A DNA stretch of 64,000 nucleotides, from contig NZ_CP015510.2 of the NCBI RefSeq assembly GCF_001931755.2, forward strand, positions 1,116,001-1,180,000. The letters are read 5' to 3'. The stretch comes from Wolbachia endosymbiont of Folsomia candida. GTDB lineage: Bacteria > Pseudomonadota > Alphaproteobacteria > Rickettsiales > Anaplasmataceae. The notes beneath the pieces are model-generated. The model saw nothing but the letters and a program-made list of their open reading frames with translations. It had not been told where the DNA came from and did no database searches. Of the stretch, positions 44,210-54,428 are shown piece by piece. Numbering within the stretch: position 1 is the stretch's first letter; every line of letters starts with the position of its first letter. A program made the translations under genes and the position numbers.

Positions 44210-44370
44210 AAATTTTCAATTTGAGTAATTAACGTAAAACTTTGAATGTTGAGTGAGCATAAATTTTACAGAGTAGATGGTATGGCAGCTTAGGTATTAA
44301 GAAAGGCAAGATTTATTAGAGGAATTTTAATAAATAATTACTACATATAAGTAAAAACATTACAAGGAAT

Positions 44371-44940
44371 ATGATAAAAAAAGATTACTGTAATGATGGA
44401 GCATGGGCAGAATTTGTTGCTTCTATAATCATGTTAGTAATAGTTATTTTTATTGTATGTTCATTTGTTATTGCCTTATTTGCAATGAGGAATGAAAAAA
44501 TTGCCCATTCTAATAAATACAAACAAATATTGGAAATCGCAGTTGAAGACTGTGACTCAAGTATAGTAAGACTTTTAGTGAAACTGGCAGTAGATATTCA
44601 TGATACTCGAGGTTTGGGAGTAGAATTATTACATTCTGCTGCAAAAGTGGGGTGTTTAGAAATTGTTCAGTTTCTAGCAAAAGAAAAAGTTGATATTAGT
44701 GCTACACGTGATGAGAGTAAAAGAACAGCCTTACACTATGCTGCAGAGCAAGGTAATTTAGAAATTGTCAAATTCTTACTACGAAAAGGAGCAAATCCAA
44801 ATGTAAAGGAATTTGAAGAAAAAACACCAGGAGATTTAGCTAGCATAATGCTATGGAACAATAAAAATAGTAATAAGCCTTACAGAGAAACTACAGACCT
44901 ACTTTATAAAGCAGAAAAACGGTATAACTTATGGAAGTAA
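44371..44940 (+). CDS. Ankyrin membrane protein, tandem copy 2
   Basis: Paralogue of the previous gene (189 residues) with the same plan: membrane segment IIMLVIVIFIVCSFVIALFA, then ankyrin repeats with the shared TALHYAAEQGNLE(I/V)VKFLL. The 160-base gap between them holds no gene. Their upstream regions also share short AT-rich similarity, so gene and leader were duplicated together. They lie between tail genes and phospholipases, so are phage cargo. Confidence 0.85.
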   Translation: MIKKDYCNDGAWAEFVASIIMLVIVIFIVCSFVIALFAMRNEKIAHSNKYKQILEIAVEDCDSSIVRLLVKLAVDIHDTRGLGVELLHSAAKVGCLEIVQFLAKEKVDISATRDESKRTALHYAAEQGNLEIVKFLLRKGANPNVKEFEEKTPGDLASIMLWNNKNSNKPYRETTDLLYKAEKRYNLWK

Positions 44941-45002
44941 CGTCTAGGATTGTTCCACAATTTTAAGTAAAAGCTTCCAACAGAACATTCAAATCATTCT
45001 AT

Positions 45003-45233
45003 ATGCAAAACCAAAAAATCCCATTAGCAGTAATAATTACTATGGCACTACAGACCGTAGCACTTATATGGTGGCTGGCCAAGCTCGATTTAAGGGTTCA
45101 CATTCATGATAAATTTATAGAGCAGAATAACGGATTAATCGTAACAGTATATCGTTTGGAAGAGAGAGTCAAAAGTCTTTCTGAAGAACTTGATGAGTTT
45201 AAAATGCAGGTTTTTAGTAGTAAATTAAAATAA
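45003..45233 (+). CDS. Small membrane protein with coiled coil
   Basis: Protein of 76 residues: one hydrophobic helix near the N-terminus (IPLAVIITMALQTVALIWWL) and a C-terminal heptad-like helix (TVYRLEERVKSLSEELDEFK). Size and plan resemble phage XhlA-type or holin-associated proteins. Given the adjacent phospholipases it might belong to lysis or release functions, but this is inference. Confidence 0.65.
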   Translation: MQNQKIPLAVIITMALQTVALIWWLAKLDLRVHIHDKFIEQNNGLIVTVYRLEERVKSLSEELDEFKMQVFSSKLK

Positions 45234-45240
45234 TTACTCT

Positions 45241-45750
45241 TTATACAGGTTGATAGAGCCTGGATTGCGATTGACGATTCTTCCAGTTTTTTACGTATTG
45301 CTTAACCAATGAGTCATTATTCTCAATGATAAGTAGATTTTCAGCATTTCTTGATTCAGCGGAGTAAGTGAAATTGAATGAACCGGTTATTATTTTTCGA
45401 TTGTCAATTATCATTAACTTGCTGTGTGCTATAGCTGGTTTATAGTCGATCCAAATTGGGATTTTTTGTTGAAATAGCTCATTGATAACACTGTATTTCG
45501 ATTGAACTTGCGACTCATCAAGAATAACCTTTACATTGACACCTCGCTCTTTAGCCTGAATTAAAGATCTTGCAATTGGTCTAGAAGTGAATTCAAACGC
45601 TTGGACTAGTACAGATTCTTCGGCTCTATTTATCGCATCAATTATCTGATTAGCACAATTTTCGCCAGGAGTAAAACAAACCGTGGTCTTCGGGCAAACA
45701 CAAGCAGACAAAACCACACATATTAAAGAAAACAAAAAACATCTAAACAT
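45241..45750 (-). CDS. Secreted PLD-family nuclease/phospholipase lipoprotein
   Basis: Protein of 169 residues if started at the ATG at 45750. It has a lipoprotein signal, MFRCFLFSLICVVLSAC with Cys17 in LSAC, and a single HKD motif H109, K111, D116 (HSKLMIIDNRKIITGSF). Single-HKD enzymes of the Nuc/Zucchini type form dimers that cut nucleic acids or phospholipids. The frame is open to 45798, but that would overlap the divergent patatin gene and spoil the signal peptide. Opposite strand to its neighbours. Confidence 0.85.
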   Translation of the reverse strand: MFRCFLFSLICVVLSACVCPKTTVCFTPGENCANQIIDAINRAEESVLVQAFEFTSRPIARSLIQAKERGVNVKVILDESQVQSKYSVINELFQQKIPIWIDYKPAIAHSKLMIIDNRKIITGSFNFTYSAESRNAENLLIIENNDSLVKQYVKNWKNRQSQSRLYQPV

Positions 45751-45751
45751 T

Positions 45752-46669
45752 ATGACCAAATTTATCCTCTCAGTTGACGGTGGCGGAATCCGAGGCATTA
45801 TACCAGCAATAATATTAGCAGAAATAGAAAAGAGAACAAATAAACCTATTTCACAAATCTTTGATTTAATGGCTGGAACTTCTACAGGTGGTATAGTTGT
45901 TGCAGGGCTATGTAAGAAAGATGGAGAAGGAAAACCACAGTATTCAGCAAGTGATCTAGTTGAGCTATATCAGGAGTACGGATCCTATATTTTTAAATCT
46001 TCATTTTTAAGGAAAGCAATTACTTGGCTGAATGGTGCAGAGTATTCGAATAAAAACATTGAACATGTACTTGATAAATATTTTGGTGAAACCACTCTTG
46101 CGGACAGCATAAGTCATTTACTGCTTACTAGTTACGATATTCATAACAACTGCCCATTCTTCTTCAAAAGCTGGAAAGAAGACAGAAATTTTTTAAGATT
46201 ACAAGACGCTTTAAGATCAACTACAGCAGCACCAACATACTTTATCCCTAAACTTCTAAAAATTAATCAAATAAATAGAGTCTTAGTTGACGGAGGAGTT
46301 TTTGCTAATAATCCAGCCGCATGCGCATATGCAAACAGCAAAAAACTATTCCCTGATGATGATATAGTGCTGCTTTCAATTGGTACCGGCCGGTTATCTA
46401 ATCCTATTAAATATATTAATTCAAAGAAATTTGGAAAAATAGCTTGGGTAAAACCACTACTAAATGTAATGTTTGGTTCAAGCCTTGATGTAGTGAATTA
46501 TCAACTTAAGAATATCATCGATGATCAATATTTACGTATACAATCACAGCTTACTATAGCATCACCTGATATGGATAATACTACATCTAAAAATATTAAG
46601 CTCTTACAAGAGGAAGCTCAAGCCATGGTTGAATGTAATCAAAAGGCATTAGAGAGATTTTGCATATAA
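45752..46669 (+). CDS. Patatin-like phospholipase
   Basis: Protein of 305 residues with the complete patatin active site: oxyanion motif DGGGIRG (9-15), nucleophile S44 in GTSTGG, and D180 in VDGG. Patatins cleave lipid acyl chains and in phage WO are suspected to help cross membranes of host or bacterium. The ATG is one base away from the start codon of the divergent PLD gene. The promoters of each gene must therefore lie inside the other gene. It overlaps the methyltransferase only if the latter starts at TTG 46660. Confidence 0.92.
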   Translation: MTKFILSVDGGGIRGIIPAIILAEIEKRTNKPISQIFDLMAGTSTGGIVVAGLCKKDGEGKPQYSASDLVELYQEYGSYIFKSSFLRKAITWLNGAEYSNKNIEHVLDKYFGETTLADSISHLLLTSYDIHNNCPFFFKSWKEDRNFLRLQDALRSTTAAPTYFIPKLLKINQINRVLVDGGVFANNPAACAYANSKKLFPDDDIVLLSIGTGRLSNPIKYINSKKFGKIAWVKPLLNVMFGSSLDVVNYQLKNIIDDQYLRIQSQLTIASPDMDNTTSKNIKLLQEEAQAMVECNQKALERFCI

Positions 46670-46680
46670 ATATCTTTCAT

Positions 46681-47601
46681 ATGATAAATATATTAGAAAA
46701 ATTCACATTTAATGTTAAACCACTATATACTACAAATAGGGGATCTGCATATTGTGAAGACTCTCTTAACCTATTGCCTCAACTTCCAGATAGTAGCATG
46801 GATCTCGTAATAACCAGCCCACCATTTGCTTTACAAAGAAAAAAAGAATACGGAAATGAGTCTCAAACTGAATACGTTGCATGGCTTAGTAAATTTGCAA
46901 AATTAGTATATAGAAAACTTAAAAATACTGGGAGCTTTGTACTTGATCTGGGTGGTGCTTATGAAAAAGGTGTGCCATTGCGAAGCTTATATAATTTTAG
47001 GGTGCTTATACATCTCTGTGATGACATAGGATTCTTCCTTGCCGAAGATTTTTATTGGTATAATCCATCTAAGTTACCAAGTCCAATTGAGTGGGTAAAT
47101 AAGAGAAAAATCAGGGTAAAAGATTCTGTTAATACTGTATGGTGGCTCAGCAAAACCAAGTGGCCTAAGGCAGATATAACAAAGGTACTAGTGGAATACA
47201 GTGACCGCATGAAGAAACTTATTGAGGACCCAAAGGCATATTATACTCCAAAAAAGCGACCTTCAGGACATAATATTAGTAGTAGCTTCAGTAAAGATAA
47301 TGGTGGATCCATTCCATCAAATCTTTTACAGATTTCAAATTCAGAATCCAACAGCGCATACCTTTCTGCATGTAAAGAACTAGGTATAAAACAGCATCCT
47401 GCTAGATTTCCTGCCAAATTACCGCAATTTTTTATTCGATTTCTAACAGAGCCTGGAGATGTTGTTTTAGATATTTTTGCTGGGTCTAACACAACTGGCG
47501 CTGTATGTGAACAAGAGGGTCGCTACTGGCTAGCGTTTGAGGAAAATAGAGAATATCTTGCTGCGTCTGCTTTGAGGTTCAGAAAAGAAATAATATATTA
47601 A
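46681..47601 (+). CDS. DNA methyltransferase, TSPPF type (probably N4-cytosine)
   Basis: Protein of about 306 residues. The TSPPF motif near the N-terminus (residues ~45) and the SAM-binding motif DVVLDIFAGSNTTGAVCEQE near the C-terminus indicate a beta-class enzyme; TSPP(Y/F) is typical of N4-cytosine methylation. A target recognition region lies between. I use ATG 46681; the TTG at 46660 overlaps patatin. No restriction endonuclease is visible nearby, so it is an orphan, the second one in this prophage. Confidence 0.9.
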   Translation: MINILEKFTFNVKPLYTTNRGSAYCEDSLNLLPQLPDSSMDLVITSPPFALQRKKEYGNESQTEYVAWLSKFAKLVYRKLKNTGSFVLDLGGAYEKGVPLRSLYNFRVLIHLCDDIGFFLAEDFYWYNPSKLPSPIEWVNKRKIRVKDSVNTVWWLSKTKWPKADITKVLVEYSDRMKKLIEDPKAYYTPKKRPSGHNISSSFSKDNGGSIPSNLLQISNSESNSAYLSACKELGIKQHPARFPAKLPQFFIRFLTEPGDVVLDIFAGSNTTGAVCEQEGRYWLAFEENREYLAASALRFRKEIIY

Positions 47602-47949
47602 TGGTAAAGAGCAAGTATTAAAGTCTTATTTGAGTTCACCGAGCAGAATTTAGAAGCAAACTACTATTTTCTCTAGATCTGAAATGGGCTGCCAAAAATC
47701 CCAAATAAAAGCACATTTAATCAAATAACAAAGCTATTGGTGCCTTTTGCAAATTAACATAAATTTTTTTACCTGTTTTATATTTATTAAATATTTATTT
47801 ATTTCTATTTATATATTCATACTAATTATTAACTTTCTCGAATAGAGAGAATTAATTTATTACCTTCTAATTAAAGTTGCATACCAGTCAATGTTTTGTT
47901 AATATCTATCACTGTAGAATATGATAGTTTGATAATAATGTGAGGCTAT
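47602..47949. other. 348-base AT-rich spacer
   Basis: No gene found. There is an imperfect palindrome TTCTC-GAATA-GAGAGAA near 47833, and a promoter-like pair TTGTTA (47896-47901) and TATGAT (47920-47925), 18 bases apart, before the small gene at 47950. It may mark the right border of the phage structural genes. Confidence 0.4.
47896..47925 (+). promoter_or_regulatory. Possible promoter for the gene at 47950
   Basis: TTGTTA and TATGAT with an 18-base spacer, ending 24 bases before the ATG. GTGAGG at 47940-47945 is the probable ribosome site. The agreement with consensus is fair. Confidence 0.35.
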
Positions 47950-48204
47950 ATGAAAAATAAGAAAATTACAATTGTACAAGATAATGATCTTTTGGTTGTT
48001 ATAAAACAGATCTTACACAGCTTTTCAAAAAGTATAAGGTTTGAAAATGAAGGATTGATAGATAAAAAAGATAAACGAATGCCTTCTCCTCAAAATGTTG
48101 TTTTCGACGCAAGCAGTCTGGAAGAAGGGCTTAGTTATTTTAATAACAGAAAATCCTTAAATTATCCAAAACTTTCGAGTCCATTTAACGTCCTAGGGCG
48201 CTAG
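47950..48204 (+). CDS. Small hypothetical protein
   Basis: Protein of 84 residues, not recognised: MKNKKITIVQDNDLLVVIKQ and FNNRKSLNYPKLSSPFNVL. It has a good ribosome site and a possible promoter, and stands on the same strand as the ankyrin gene that follows after 34 bases. Probably real but without a known family. Confidence 0.5.
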   Translation: MKNKKITIVQDNDLLVVIKQILHSFSKSIRFENEGLIDKKDKRMPSPQNVVFDASSLEEGLSYFNNRKSLNYPKLSSPFNVLGR

Positions 48205-48238
48205 CAACAAATTACAGACTTTAATAGTGGAGGCTAGT

Positions 48239-49069
48239 ATGGATATTGATAAGGAGTTAGTGGCTATAGTCAAAAAAATTAAGAGGGATAGAGCACTTAC
48301 AATGCTTTCACTTCCTTTTTATATCATCACAAGCGTTGTTGCAAATACTAAACTCGGTATAAAGTGTCTACGTTTTGCTTGTAAATGGAAGTGCCGAAGG
48401 GTTGTTAATTTTCTCGTTTCGTGTGGAATAAATGTTAATGCAAAGGATAACAAAGGCAATACTGCTGTTCACTTAGCAGCCCAATATGGATACAGTAATA
48501 TTCTTGAGGCTCTAATAATAAGTGGAGGAGCTGTTAACGTTGAAGATATCTACGGCAGGACACCTCTTTTCCTTGCTGCATTATATAATCATCAGGAAGC
48601 TGTTCAAACTTTACTGCAATATGGAGCTGATATAAACCATCAGGATAATTGCCTAAATACTCCTTTTCATGTAGCAGCAAAGTGTGGGTATGACGGAATA
48701 TTGTCAATGTTTATAAAAAGAACTAATTGCGACATTAATGACTTAGACGGAGATCTTTATACGCCACTACATTTAGCTGTCGCCCATGGACATAAGTCAA
48801 CGGCAGAAATACTGCTACGGAATAGAGCTAATGTTAATGCTTTAGGTGGTAAACACCGTTCTACCCCGCTACACGCTGCGGTCATGAGCAATAATAAAGA
48901 AATGGTTGAAATTCTGCTAAATAAGGGAGCAAATGTTCGTATAAAAGCTGATGTTAAAGGCCATTTGACTGCACTTGGTATAGCGGTTGCAAAGAATAAT
49001 CAGGAGATAGTGGAGCTATTATTAACACATAGGGAGATAGTAAAAGCAAAAAATAGTTATGGGATATAA
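48239..49069 (+). CDS. Ankyrin-repeat protein
   Basis: Protein of about 276 residues, nearly all ankyrin repeats (seven or eight units, e.g. NTAVHLAAQYGYSNILEALI, RTPLFLAALYNHQEAVQTLL, YTPLHLAVAHGHKSTAEILL). No membrane segment is seen. The ATG at 48239 is preceded by GGAGG; the GTG at 48227 would include that site in the coding part, so I reject it. The next gene follows after 23 bases. Confidence 0.88.
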   Translation: MDIDKELVAIVKKIKRDRALTMLSLPFYIITSVVANTKLGIKCLRFACKWKCRRVVNFLVSCGINVNAKDNKGNTAVHLAAQYGYSNILEALIISGGAVNVEDIYGRTPLFLAALYNHQEAVQTLLQYGADINHQDNCLNTPFHVAAKCGYDGILSMFIKRTNCDINDLDGDLYTPLHLAVAHGHKSTAEILLRNRANVNALGGKHRSTPLHAAVMSNNKEMVEILLNKGANVRIKADVKGHLTALGIAVAKNNQEIVELLLTHREIVKAKNSYGI

Positions 49070-49092
49070 AGCTAAATTAGAGAGGTGTGTAT

Positions 49093-49341
49093 ATGGTAAA
49101 GAAAATTACAGCAAGTGGCAATAATGCTAAAACAGAGTTGTTAAATCTTATTAAAAGTGTAATCGAAGAGAAAAATTGGAAACAAAGGGAAGCAGCTAAT
49201 GTGCTGAAACTTGACCAACCAAAGGTGTCCTCGATTGTAAATTTGAAAGCCAAAAGGTTTAGTTTAGAAAAGATCTTCACGCTCTTATCTCGGCTAGATC
49301 ATGAAATAGAAATTACAGTGAAAAAAACTAATTTGGATTAA
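49093..49341 (+). CDS. XRE-family HTH regulator (HigA-like), left of ligA
   Basis: Protein of 82 residues with a lambda-repressor-type HTH (NWKQREAANVLKLDQPKVSS, residues ~30-49) and the C-terminal FSLEKIFTLLSRLDHEIEIT that is typical of short XRE/HigA-like proteins of Wolbachia. GAGAGG before ATG 49093 supports this start over GTG 49087. A related but more divergent gene lies on the other side of ligA (51365-51610). A toxin partner is not seen. Confidence 0.8.
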   Translation: MVKKITASGNNAKTELLNLIKSVIEEKNWKQREAANVLKLDQPKVSSIVNLKAKRFSLEKIFTLLSRLDHEIEITVKKTNLD

Positions 49342-49351
49342 TGTGGGGTAA

Positions 49352-51310
<1,959 letters not shown>

Positions 51311-51364
51311 TTTATATAAAGTTTCTGTTAATTTAATATTAATTTTGACATAATAACAAGATTA

Positions 51365-51610
51365 ATGGAAACGTTAAATACTACTAACACTAATACAAAA
51401 GAAATATTGGTACAAATGATAAATAAAGCAATAGATGATAACCAATGGAACAGTAAAAAAGCCGCATATGCATTACAAACCCCTCTTGCAGATATTTCTC
51501 TGATTAAAAGATTAAACACTGCAAATTTTTCATTTGATAGACTTCTCATACTTTTGGTGAGGCTAGATTTTAAAGTGAAGATTTTAATAAATAGTAAGGA
51601 AATAAGTTAA
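51365..51610 (+). CDS. Small HTH-like protein, right of ligA
   Basis: Protein of 81 residues sharing the frame of the XRE protein at 49093: ILVQMINKAIDDNQWNSKKA, then ADISLIKRLNTANFSFDRLL and ILLVRLDFKVKI. The recognition helix is less conserved (LQTPLADISLI against LKLDQPKVSSI), so it may have lost specific binding or changed target. No clear ribosome site was seen. Together with the other copy it brackets ligA. Confidence 0.65.
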   Translation: METLNTTNTNTKEILVQMINKAIDDNQWNSKKAAYALQTPLADISLIKRLNTANFSFDRLLILLVRLDFKVKILINSKEIS

Positions 51611-51891
51611 ATATTTCATAATGCTAGCATGCAAAAATGGAAGGTCTACGTATTAGGCGTTTAGATGCATTTATAGAGGAGATAGTAAAAGATAAGAGAA
51701 ATGACCATCAAAGCTTAAAGTTGCGTTCTATGGGCATGTGTGAAGGTTCTTTTTTAATTTGATACACCTAAAGCTTGAGATTAGATCTATATTTACTATC
51801 AATAAGGGTTATAACCAAATATGATCATCTATTATAGCAGCAAACACCGCTTTCTATTTTTATTGCTTATAAATTTTGCTACTAAAATATA

Positions 51892-51920
51892 TTGAATGCT
51901 ATTTTTGAATTATTTATAAT
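51892..51920 (+). promoter_or_regulatory. Strong sigma-70-like promoter
   Basis: TTGAAT (51892-51897), 17-base spacer, and a perfect TATAAT (51915-51920). The predicted start, about 51926, coincides with the first base of the closing stem of the RNA candidate that follows. Confidence 0.7.
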
Positions 51921-51924
51921 GAAG

Positions 51925-52014
51925 GTGAGAGGTTAGTAAGCCTGTTCTTTCGGTGATAGATTAACCGTGTTTGAGCTTTTAGGCTCGTTTTTCATTAGGA
52001 AGCTGGCCTCTCAC
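51925..52014 (+). ncRNA. Candidate small structured RNA of about 90 bases
   Basis: Perfect 8-bp closing stem GTGAGAGG (51925-51932) and CCTCTCAC (52007-52014) with two internal hairpins: CGGT/ACCG around 51951-51966 and GAGC-TTTTAG-GCTC around 51973-51986, the latter followed by GTTTTT. AGCCT/AGGCT offers an alternative pairing, so a switch between two folds is possible. There is no open reading frame. I do not recognise the motifs of SRP RNA, 6S RNA or tmRNA. Expression is likely from the promoter just upstream. Confidence 0.55.
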
Positions 52015-52103
52015 ATTTCAATTATTAGTTTATACAAACAAAAAGTATTGAATATTTCTAAATAATAATGTATAATTACTGATGCTTTTTTAGGTACCTT
52101 GAT

Positions 52104-53075
52104 ATGGCTATTTCTAAGTTTCTCGACCCTAGGAATGATTTATGTTTCAAGAAAATATTCGGCTCTGAGAAGAATAAAAATATCCTTATACACTTTTTAA
52201 ATGATATCTTGGGCTTTTCTGGTACCAATGAAATAAAAAAAATCAAATTCCTCAGTACTATTATGGATCCTGAGATTGCCTCGGATAAACAAAGTATAGT
52301 TGATATTCTTTGTAAAGATTCTAGCGGTTCCAGATATGTGGTAGAGATGCAGGTTGCTAGAGACAAGGGCTTTGAAAAACGTGCTCAATTATATGCTTCT
52401 CAAGCTTATTCAAGACAACTAGAGAAATCTGATCACTACATTGATTTACAGAAAGTTTACTTCATAGCTATTTCTAATTGTAACTTGTTTCCTCAAGAGG
52501 TTGATTATATGTCCACTCATAATATACGTGACATCAAAACCAATGGACATTACTTAAAAGATTTGCAATTTATTTTTATTGAACTACCTAAATTTCCTAA
52601 AAGTGAAGTAGAGCAACTAGAAAACATAGTAGAGCGCTGGTGCTACTTTTTTAAGTATGCAGAAGATACTACAGATGAAGATCTAAAAAAGATAGCAGGA
52701 CAAGCACCAATAATAAAGCTAGCATATGATGAATTAGATAGGTTTAACTGGAATAAAGAAGATCTAGCAGCCTATGAAGAAAGAGCTTTGAGTGTGCAAA
52801 AAGAGGCAGCTATTTGGGAACAACGGCTTGATGATGCTAAAGATGAAGGCAAAAAAGAAGGCAGAGAAGAAGGCAGAGAAGAAGGCAGAGAAGAAGGCAT
52901 CCAAATCGGTAAAGAGAAAGGCATCCAAATCGGTGAAGAAAAAGGTAGAAAAGCAAGGGAAATTGAAGTGGCAAAGTCAATGCTTGCTGATAACGTGGAT
53001 GCTAATACCATTGCTAAGTTTACCGGTCTTTCTCCTGATGAAATACAAAAACTGCAAGAGGAGATTACTCTTTAG
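52104..53075 (+). CDS. Rpn-family PD-(D/E)XK nuclease, copy 1
   Basis: Protein of 323 residues of the Rpn (recombination-promoting nuclease / PDDEXK transposase-associated) family. Active-site residues D67, E81 and Q83 lie in VDILCKD and VVEMQVARD. The C-terminal part has a charged repeat stretch (units of REEG, then GIQIGKEKG) and ends in an HTH-like helix pair (NTIAKFTGLSPDEIQKLQEE). Rpn proteins are known for expansion by recombination in Rickettsiales. A closely related gene is at 56597. Leader and first codons are similar too. Confidence 0.88.
   Translation: MAISKFLDPRNDLCFKKIFGSEKNKNILIHFLNDILGFSGTNEIKKIKFLSTIMDPEIASDKQSIVDILCKDSSGSRYVVEMQVARDKGFEKRAQLYASQAYSRQLEKSDHYIDLQKVYFIAISNCNLFPQEVDYMSTHNIRDIKTNGHYLKDLQFIFIELPKFPKSEVEQLENIVERWCYFFKYAEDTTDEDLKKIAGQAPIIKLAYDELDRFNWNKEDLAAYEERALSVQKEAAIWEQRLDDAKDEGKKEGREEGREEGREEGIQIGKEKGIQIGEEKGRKAREIEVAKSMLADNVDANTIAKFTGLSPDEIQKLQEEITL
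52861..52944 (+). repeat. Tandem repeats inside the Rpn gene (12-bp x3 and 24-bp x2)
   Basis: Three exact units of GCAGAGAAGAAG (52861-52896), then two near-identical 24-base units starting GCATCCAAATCGGT (52897-52920, 52921-52944). They encode REEG and IQIG(K/E)EKG repeats in the linker before the C-terminal helices. The copy at 56597 has only one such unit, so the number varies by slippage. Confidence 0.85.
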
Positions 53076-53092
53076 CACAAGTGCTGTATAAA

Positions 53093-54001
53093 TTAGTGGA
53101 GTTTCACCCGTTCATATCTGCTCAGCAGTTGTTTCACTAACTTTTGCCTTTCATCTACCAAATTAACTGGCTTAATATATTTTTCTTCGATCTCAAGCAT
53201 TTCCTTTTCCCGTTCTTTAATGCTGGATCGTATTACTTCAGTTGGATAATTGCTTTTTCCGCTTTCGAGTTCTGATTTTAGTCTTCTTACCTTGTATTCT
53301 AGCTCATCAAATTTTTCATACTTTTTCAGAAGCTCAATCATACTGTTTATTTCAGAAAGTAGCTCTTCTCCCTTTGTCTTTTTTGTAATCAAAGAAAGCA
53401 GAAACTTATCTATTTCATAGTCAATCTCTGACCGATTTGCAAATAACTCTATGGGATCTTTGTCAAACTTAAAATTACACAAAAAACTGCAAAACCTTAT
53501 CTTCTTTTCAAGGTAATTTTTCATATCCTTTGAAAGGTTCAACTCTTCGCAAGCCTTTTCTAGCAATGCTACCAAACCCTTTGGAGCTACCTTTCCTTCA
53601 AAATCACCGTACAGTAGAACTATCAATACGTGCTTAACTAACTCAACATCATTTGATTTGATTGCTTGGTAAAGCGCTTCCTCTTTATTTTCTCTTAAGT
53701 CGTAGAGTTTCGATGAATCACCAAAACTAAACAGATAATTGGTTAACCCATCGCTCTCTACTACGATATTTGCTTCCTTCAGTGGGTTTTCATCATCAAA
53801 ATCCTTAAGTACTCCTCTATCGCAGACTTCTTCTATCACAACTGCAATTTCACTAAGTTTTTTCAGCTTATCAATATCATGATTTTCAGTCGCATCTTTT
53901 GCTTCCTCCATTACCTGCCTATAAAGTTCTTGTTTCCCTTTATTATCCAAGCTTTCACAATGTTTTTTGACTTCTAGAGATGTCTGCAATAGTAGTTTCA
54001 T
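53093..54001 (-). CDS. Wolbachia helical-family protein, paralogue 2
   Basis: Protein of 302 residues, mostly helical, related at its N-terminus to the protein at 16851-17690 (KKHCESLDNKGKQELYRQVM against REYCESLSNEDKQNLYEQYK). The middle aligns more loosely and the end has heptad-like helices (REKEMLEIEEKYIKPVNLVD). No function is recognised. It lies next to the right IS110 copy and convergent to the Rpn gene, with AGCACAAGTGCT, a short palindrome, between them. Confidence 0.75.
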   Translation of the reverse strand: MKLLLQTSLEVKKHCESLDNKGKQELYRQVMEEAKDATENHDIDKLKKLSEIAVVIEEVCDRGVLKDFDDENPLKEANIVVESDGLTNYLFSFGDSSKLYDLRENKEEALYQAIKSNDVELVKHVLIVLLYGDFEGKVAPKGLVALLEKACEELNLSKDMKNYLEKKIRFCSFLCNFKFDKDPIELFANRSEIDYEIDKFLLSLITKKTKGEELLSEINSMIELLKKYEKFDELEYKVRRLKSELESGKSNYPTEVIRSSIKEREKEMLEIEEKYIKPVNLVDERQKLVKQLLSRYERVKLH

Positions 54002-54060
54002 AGTTAATCCTTAAATCTTACTACAGTAACTTATTTTCAGCAAAGCTCCTATGATTGTTG

Positions 54061-54150
54061 TCAATTATAAATTTCATATTTTGTAAAATCTTTAAAAACC
54101 CAGTTATTTTTAAGTGTGTAGAAAATTTCTGTCAGCAATTTCTCAGCAGC
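54061..54150 (-). pseudogene. Fossil IS110 3' end, right copy
   Basis: Same 30-codon remnant as at 1568-1657, reading IFYTLKNNWVFKDFTKYE before its stop. It fills part of the 427-base gap between the helical-family gene and the transposase. Confidence 0.8.
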
Positions 54151-54326
54151 TCTAAATTGCATAAAAGTCAATAATGATTTTTTGCATTACCCAAAACATT
54201 TTCTGATATAAAATTCAGCTCTAATACAATTTTTTATTTATTACTGTGCCATCTGATTCAATCAAAAGTTGTTTCATTGGCAACAAAAACACCAAGTTTT
54301 TAATTAATCTTTTTTAAATTAATGTA

Positions 54327-54391
54327 GCTAATGAATATGTGTATAAGTATGTCCCCACATATTTTAAGTACTTATGCACATATTCATTAGC
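54327..54391. repeat. Palindrome downstream of the IS110 transposase, right copy
   Basis: Counterpart of the inverted repeat at 1327-1391, with 23-bp arms and one mismatch. Confidence 0.75.
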
Positions 54392-54428
54392 TTATAAAAC
54401 TAAGGTTCCATATTTTCCTTCACGATTA

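Larger units (their letters stand above)
51611..52103. other. 493-base gap holding a candidate small RNA
   Basis: There is no protein gene in this stretch. It contains the promoter and structured RNA candidate at 51892-52014, and the conserved leader of the Rpn-type gene (52064-52103, similar to 56555-56596). Confidence 0.6.

Noticed and set aside
46660..46680. TTG start for the second methyltransferase
   Set aside because: It would overlap patatin and add seven residues unlike the family; ATG 46681 is better.
52861..52944. CRISPR-like array
   Set aside because: Units are adjacent without spacers and code for protein; no cas genes in the window.
52792..53091. 99-codon frame of Lys/Glu repeats
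   Set aside because: Arises from the 12- and 24-base repeats read in another frame of the Rpn gene.
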